A stretch of 64,000 nucleotides of DNA from Chinchilla lanigera (taxonomy: Eukaryota; Chordata; Mammalia; Rodentia; Chinchillidae), in contig NW_004955436.1 in NCBI RefSeq assembly GCF_000276665.1, forward strand, positions 18,098,422 through 18,162,421, read 5' to 3'. Under the pieces are notes generated by a model. It saw nothing but the letters and a program-made list of their open reading frames with translations, had not been told where the DNA came from and searched no databases. Shown one piece after another: positions 60,790 through 64,000 of this stretch. Positions within the stretch are counted from its first letter, which is position 1, and the number at the start of each line of letters is the position of its first letter. The position numbers and the translations under genes are program-made.

Positions 60790-61250
60790 AAGTAATATAT
60801 CTTAATTCATCTTTTTTCCTATTCCACCTCCTCCCTTCAAACTCTCTTCCTTTCCCCATTTATAAAAGCTTTGTTTCTCTTTTTTCCTTCCATTCTCTTT
60901 TTCATTCTCTTTTCCCTTCCTTTCCTTCCTCCTCCCCCAAGTTTTGATTCCTGAAAGGAAGACTGTCATTTTTATATGACCTTTCTGTAGTCTTGAACTC
61001 TGACCATTAAGAGAAGCCCATAAAGCTGCACTTTGAGACCATAATGTTAAGTGAAATAAATCACTCACATGGTTAAATATCACATGATTTCCTCTTATAT
61101 GAAAAACCCAGGGTAAAAAAAGAGAACAAAGAAAAGTTACATAATAAGAAGTATGGAAATAGATCATTCTCACAGTGGAAGAGGATCAAGAGATGGAGGG
61201 ATAGAGGAAGGAGGGAAGGGATATTTTCCCAGAAGAATTAAAAACATCAT
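60790..61250. repeat. L1 3' sequence in inverted arrangement
   Basis: 60790-60960 is the complement of an L1 3' UTR like that at 45950-46080 ('cccatttataaaagctttgt'). 61020-61240 is forward L1 3' sequence ('gttaagtgaaataaatcac', 'tatcacatgatttcctctta'). Confidence 0.7.
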
Positions 61251-61256
61251 AACAGT

Positions 61257-62066
61257 GATATATGTGCACCCACGTTTATAGCAGCACAATTTGTCATAGC
61301 TAAATCTTGGAAATAACCCAAATACCCATCAACCAAGGAATGGATCAAACGTGGTATTTTTATACAATGGAGTATTATTCAGCTATAAAAAAGGATAAGC
61401 TCAAGACTTTTATAGGTAAATGGATGCAACCGGAGGTCATACTCATAAGTGAAATAAATCAGACCCACATGTACAAGCATCATATTGCATCCCTAGTGTA
61501 AGAACCTGAAAGAATAAATAAAACTGGAAATGTACAATAGATATTATGACAGGAAAAGAAATTGCTCAAAAGAAGGAACAACTGAAATGAGGGAAAGGAG
61601 AAAAAGAAAGAAGGAAAGGAAATATATATATTCATATATATGTATATAGAAGGATAACTGGAATAATTGTACTAATGATTTTTATTAGTTTATTGAAAGG
61701 AATAGTTAATACTTAAATTTTTTTGACCAATTTTGCATGCTTATATCTGGTAATCTGAACAACTAATTTGAATACAATAACATGCAATATAATAGCCATT
61801 GATGAATTCCTACCATCTTGTTTATCATTTCTAATGTTTTCTAAAATTATTCTTTATTCTCTTTATTGGTTTGATCACTCTTGCATTCCTACATCTGGTA
61901 ATCTGAGCAACTTCATTGAAGGTAACTACACTGATATAATAAGCACTGTTAATGCCTATCATTTTGTTTTGAAACTCTGTATCATTTTTATTATTTTTGC
62001 TTTGTTTTTTCTGTTTATGCTGTTGTTATTTTGTTACTTTTAAATTCTCTTTAAAATAAAAAAAGA
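61257..62066 (+). repeat. L1 3' end, same subfamily as 5185-5848
   Basis: 'agcagcacaatttgtcatagc', 'gtattattcagctataaaa' and 'aagtgaaataaatcagaccc', ending in 'ctttaaaataaaaaaag'. The 3' UTR contains an imperfect internal duplication, with 'atctggtaatctga' at about 61746 and again at about 61891. Confidence 0.85.
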
Positions 62067-62079
62067 AATGAATGAAAGG

Positions 62080-62300
62080 AATTGGGATGTGTGATGGACG
62101 TGTACCAACTCCACACAGGGAGTAGAAAGATTATGTACTGCAGATATGTACAAAAAGACAAAAAGGAAGAGGACTGAGGGATATGTGAAGGGAGAGAGGG
62201 AAAAGGAGGGAGAAAAGTAATTGGGATGTGTGATGTGTGTGCACCAGCTCCTCACAAAGGATGCAAACATTATTGCCACACACTGTACTAATAGCTAAGA
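62080..62300. repeat. Imperfect direct repeat following the L1
   Basis: 'aattgggatgtgtgatg' occurs at 62081 and 62219, each followed by a similar 'tgyaccarctcc' segment, so a unit of about 138 bp is partly duplicated. Confidence 0.75.
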
Positions 62301-64000
62301 ATAAAAAATTAACAGCACTACACAGAAAAAATAATAAAAAAATAAAGACAAACCATACCAAGTGTTGATGAGGAAAAAAGCTCATAAAGCAAGCTCAATA
62401 AATTTCAAAACATTAGTATAGAAAAATTCTCTGATTAAACTTAAAATATGAAAAAATATGAAATAAAATATTTCTAGCAGTATACATTAATTCATTGTGT
62501 AGGCATATACATTTTATACAATGACTATTACCTGGATATTAAAACCCACACACAAGTGGAGGCACACATATACACAGACACAGAAAAAGCAGAAGCTTGT
62601 AAGCATCTCTAAAGTCAGTGTAGAATGTAAACAAATTATAGAATTTCTGGAAAATAGTACTAATGAGACTAATATATATAGCAACTCTTAGATTCACGGA
62701 AGGAAATAATTCACAGGCTTAGAAGAAATTCAGAGGCTTAAACATTTACATAACAGAAAATTGATCATAAATAATTAAACAGCGGAATCTAGAGATTATA
62801 AATAACTACAAAATGCATTAGAAGAGAGGAAATTGCATAATTACAATATTAAAGCTAGTTTTTTAAAGATAAATTTAGATAAATCATTATGTAACCTAAT
62901 GAAAAAGAAGGAAAAATACTCCAAAAACTAAGAGGTATAAAAGCTGAAACAAAGGAAATTTTAAAAACTCAGTGGATACTATTTGATTCAGCTCACTCCA
63001 TAAGTAGAATTTAAGGATATCCTCAAGTATTTACAGTGGTATATGTTAGTCTACTGTGTAGGCATATATATTTCATACAATCATTTCCCTATTGATAATA
63101 ATTTAGGTTTTTCTCAGTTTTTGGCATACTAATATTGCTACAATAAATTTTTTGTCTATTCTTTTACATTGTTGCTAAAAGTCTATTGGATTACTTGTTC
63201 AAAGGGTATAATATGTACATAAAATTTTGTTAAATATTACCAATTTCCCTATAGAGTCCTGTTCCCCCAATAGTATATGAAAAGGAAAACTATCTTTTTT
63301 GAAGGAAAATGGGACTTTAAAACTAATGTAGGGGTATACACAGGAACAAATAGGACAACTTTGATAAAGAGAGTGATAAGGGTAGACTTTCAATATGTAA
63401 AGAATAATATAAAAATTCGCTAATTAAATCAGTGTAGTTCAGATCATTGAAACAGACTAGAAACCACAGAGATAAGTACCTGTTCATGTGGAAATTTAGT
63501 GTATGGATATGGTTACATTCAAAATATTGGAGGGAATGGCTAATCAATAAGTTGTACGATTAAGTAACGGTCTAAAACATAGTGATGGGTTTATATTTAT
63601 ATCATAATACATATTGAGTAAATGCAATGTCAATTATTCAGAGTTAAAACATGAAAATTTAAAATTCCATATGCACAAAAATAAAAGAATTTGCTAAAAT
63701 ATCTTAAAGTGAGAAACTTTTTCTAATTGAAATGCTATGCTGATGGTATAATGATCTAAAATGAAAAACATTTGAATTATCCTCCCAAAATAACATAAAT
63801 CATGTCAAAATATAAATGACAAATTTCAAAAATGAATGAGCTTATCATGTATAATAAAATATCCTAGAGAAAGATCAACAATGAGGCTTAATTTTCCACT
63901 GGAACAGGATGGTATAAGCCTACCAGGTGTGCACTCTGGCATCGATTCTCATTGGGCAGGCATTCTTTGTTACTGGCAGGTAACTGTACCGAATTGTGAA
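62301..64000. other. AT-rich intergenic sequence to the window edge
   Basis: No gene. A distant similarity between about 62470-62540 and 63030-63100 ('tgtgtaggcatata' in both) suggests an old duplication or two copies of one unknown repeat. Confidence 0.45.

Noticed and set aside
61768..62043. 91-codon hydrophobic frame
   Set aside because: It falls in the T-rich 3' UTR of an L1 fragment.

Overview
This is a 64 kb piece of a mammalian nuclear genome, almost certainly from a rodent. The evidence is about ten tRNA-derived ID-type SINEs, several 7SL/B1-type SINEs, one B1-ID composite, abundant L1, older L2/MIR/MLT1 relics and one intron-split vertebrate gene. The ID variant here (tail beginning 'ggagaaaaacc') is not the mouse/rat form I know, so a non-murid rodent is more likely. 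I cannot name the species.

The only protein-coding gene I can support is NMBR, the neuromedin B (bombesin BB1) receptor, on the + strand. It has three coding exons: 17853-18274, 25531-25879 and 28223-28624. They join in phase through canonical GT/AG sites into an intact 390-residue class A GPCR with all the expected motifs. Exon 1 is CpG-rich. A mariner relic with inverted termini sits about 0.8-1.3 kb upstream of the start codon. A plausible poly(A) signal lies at 29498.

Layout: 1-16.5 kb is a LINE-dominated upstream region with ID/B1 SINEs and one LTR. 16.5-17.8 kb holds the mariner relic and the promoter-proximal sequence. 17.8-29.5 kb is NMBR; intron 1 carries four ID insertions, an MLT1 LTR and two B1 elements. 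29.5-64 kb is an AT-rich, gene-poor tract. That tract contains an assembly gap (32260-33034) with identical 78-bp flanks, a 30-bp minisatellite, L2 and L1 blocks, six solo LTRs of one MaLR-like family across the whole window (four of them in this tract after the one at 30.7 kb), a Tigger-type MITE and a 1.5-kb decayed Tigger with a recognisable transposase fragment.

I found no new gene system, tRNA/rRNA gene or CRISPR. The most useful leads are the duplicated gap flanks, the mariner beside the NMBR promoter, the Tigger relic, the LTR family with exact 5-bp target duplications, and a Gly-to-Phe difference in NMBR helix 6. Family names for repeats come from memory of consensus sequences, not from a database search.
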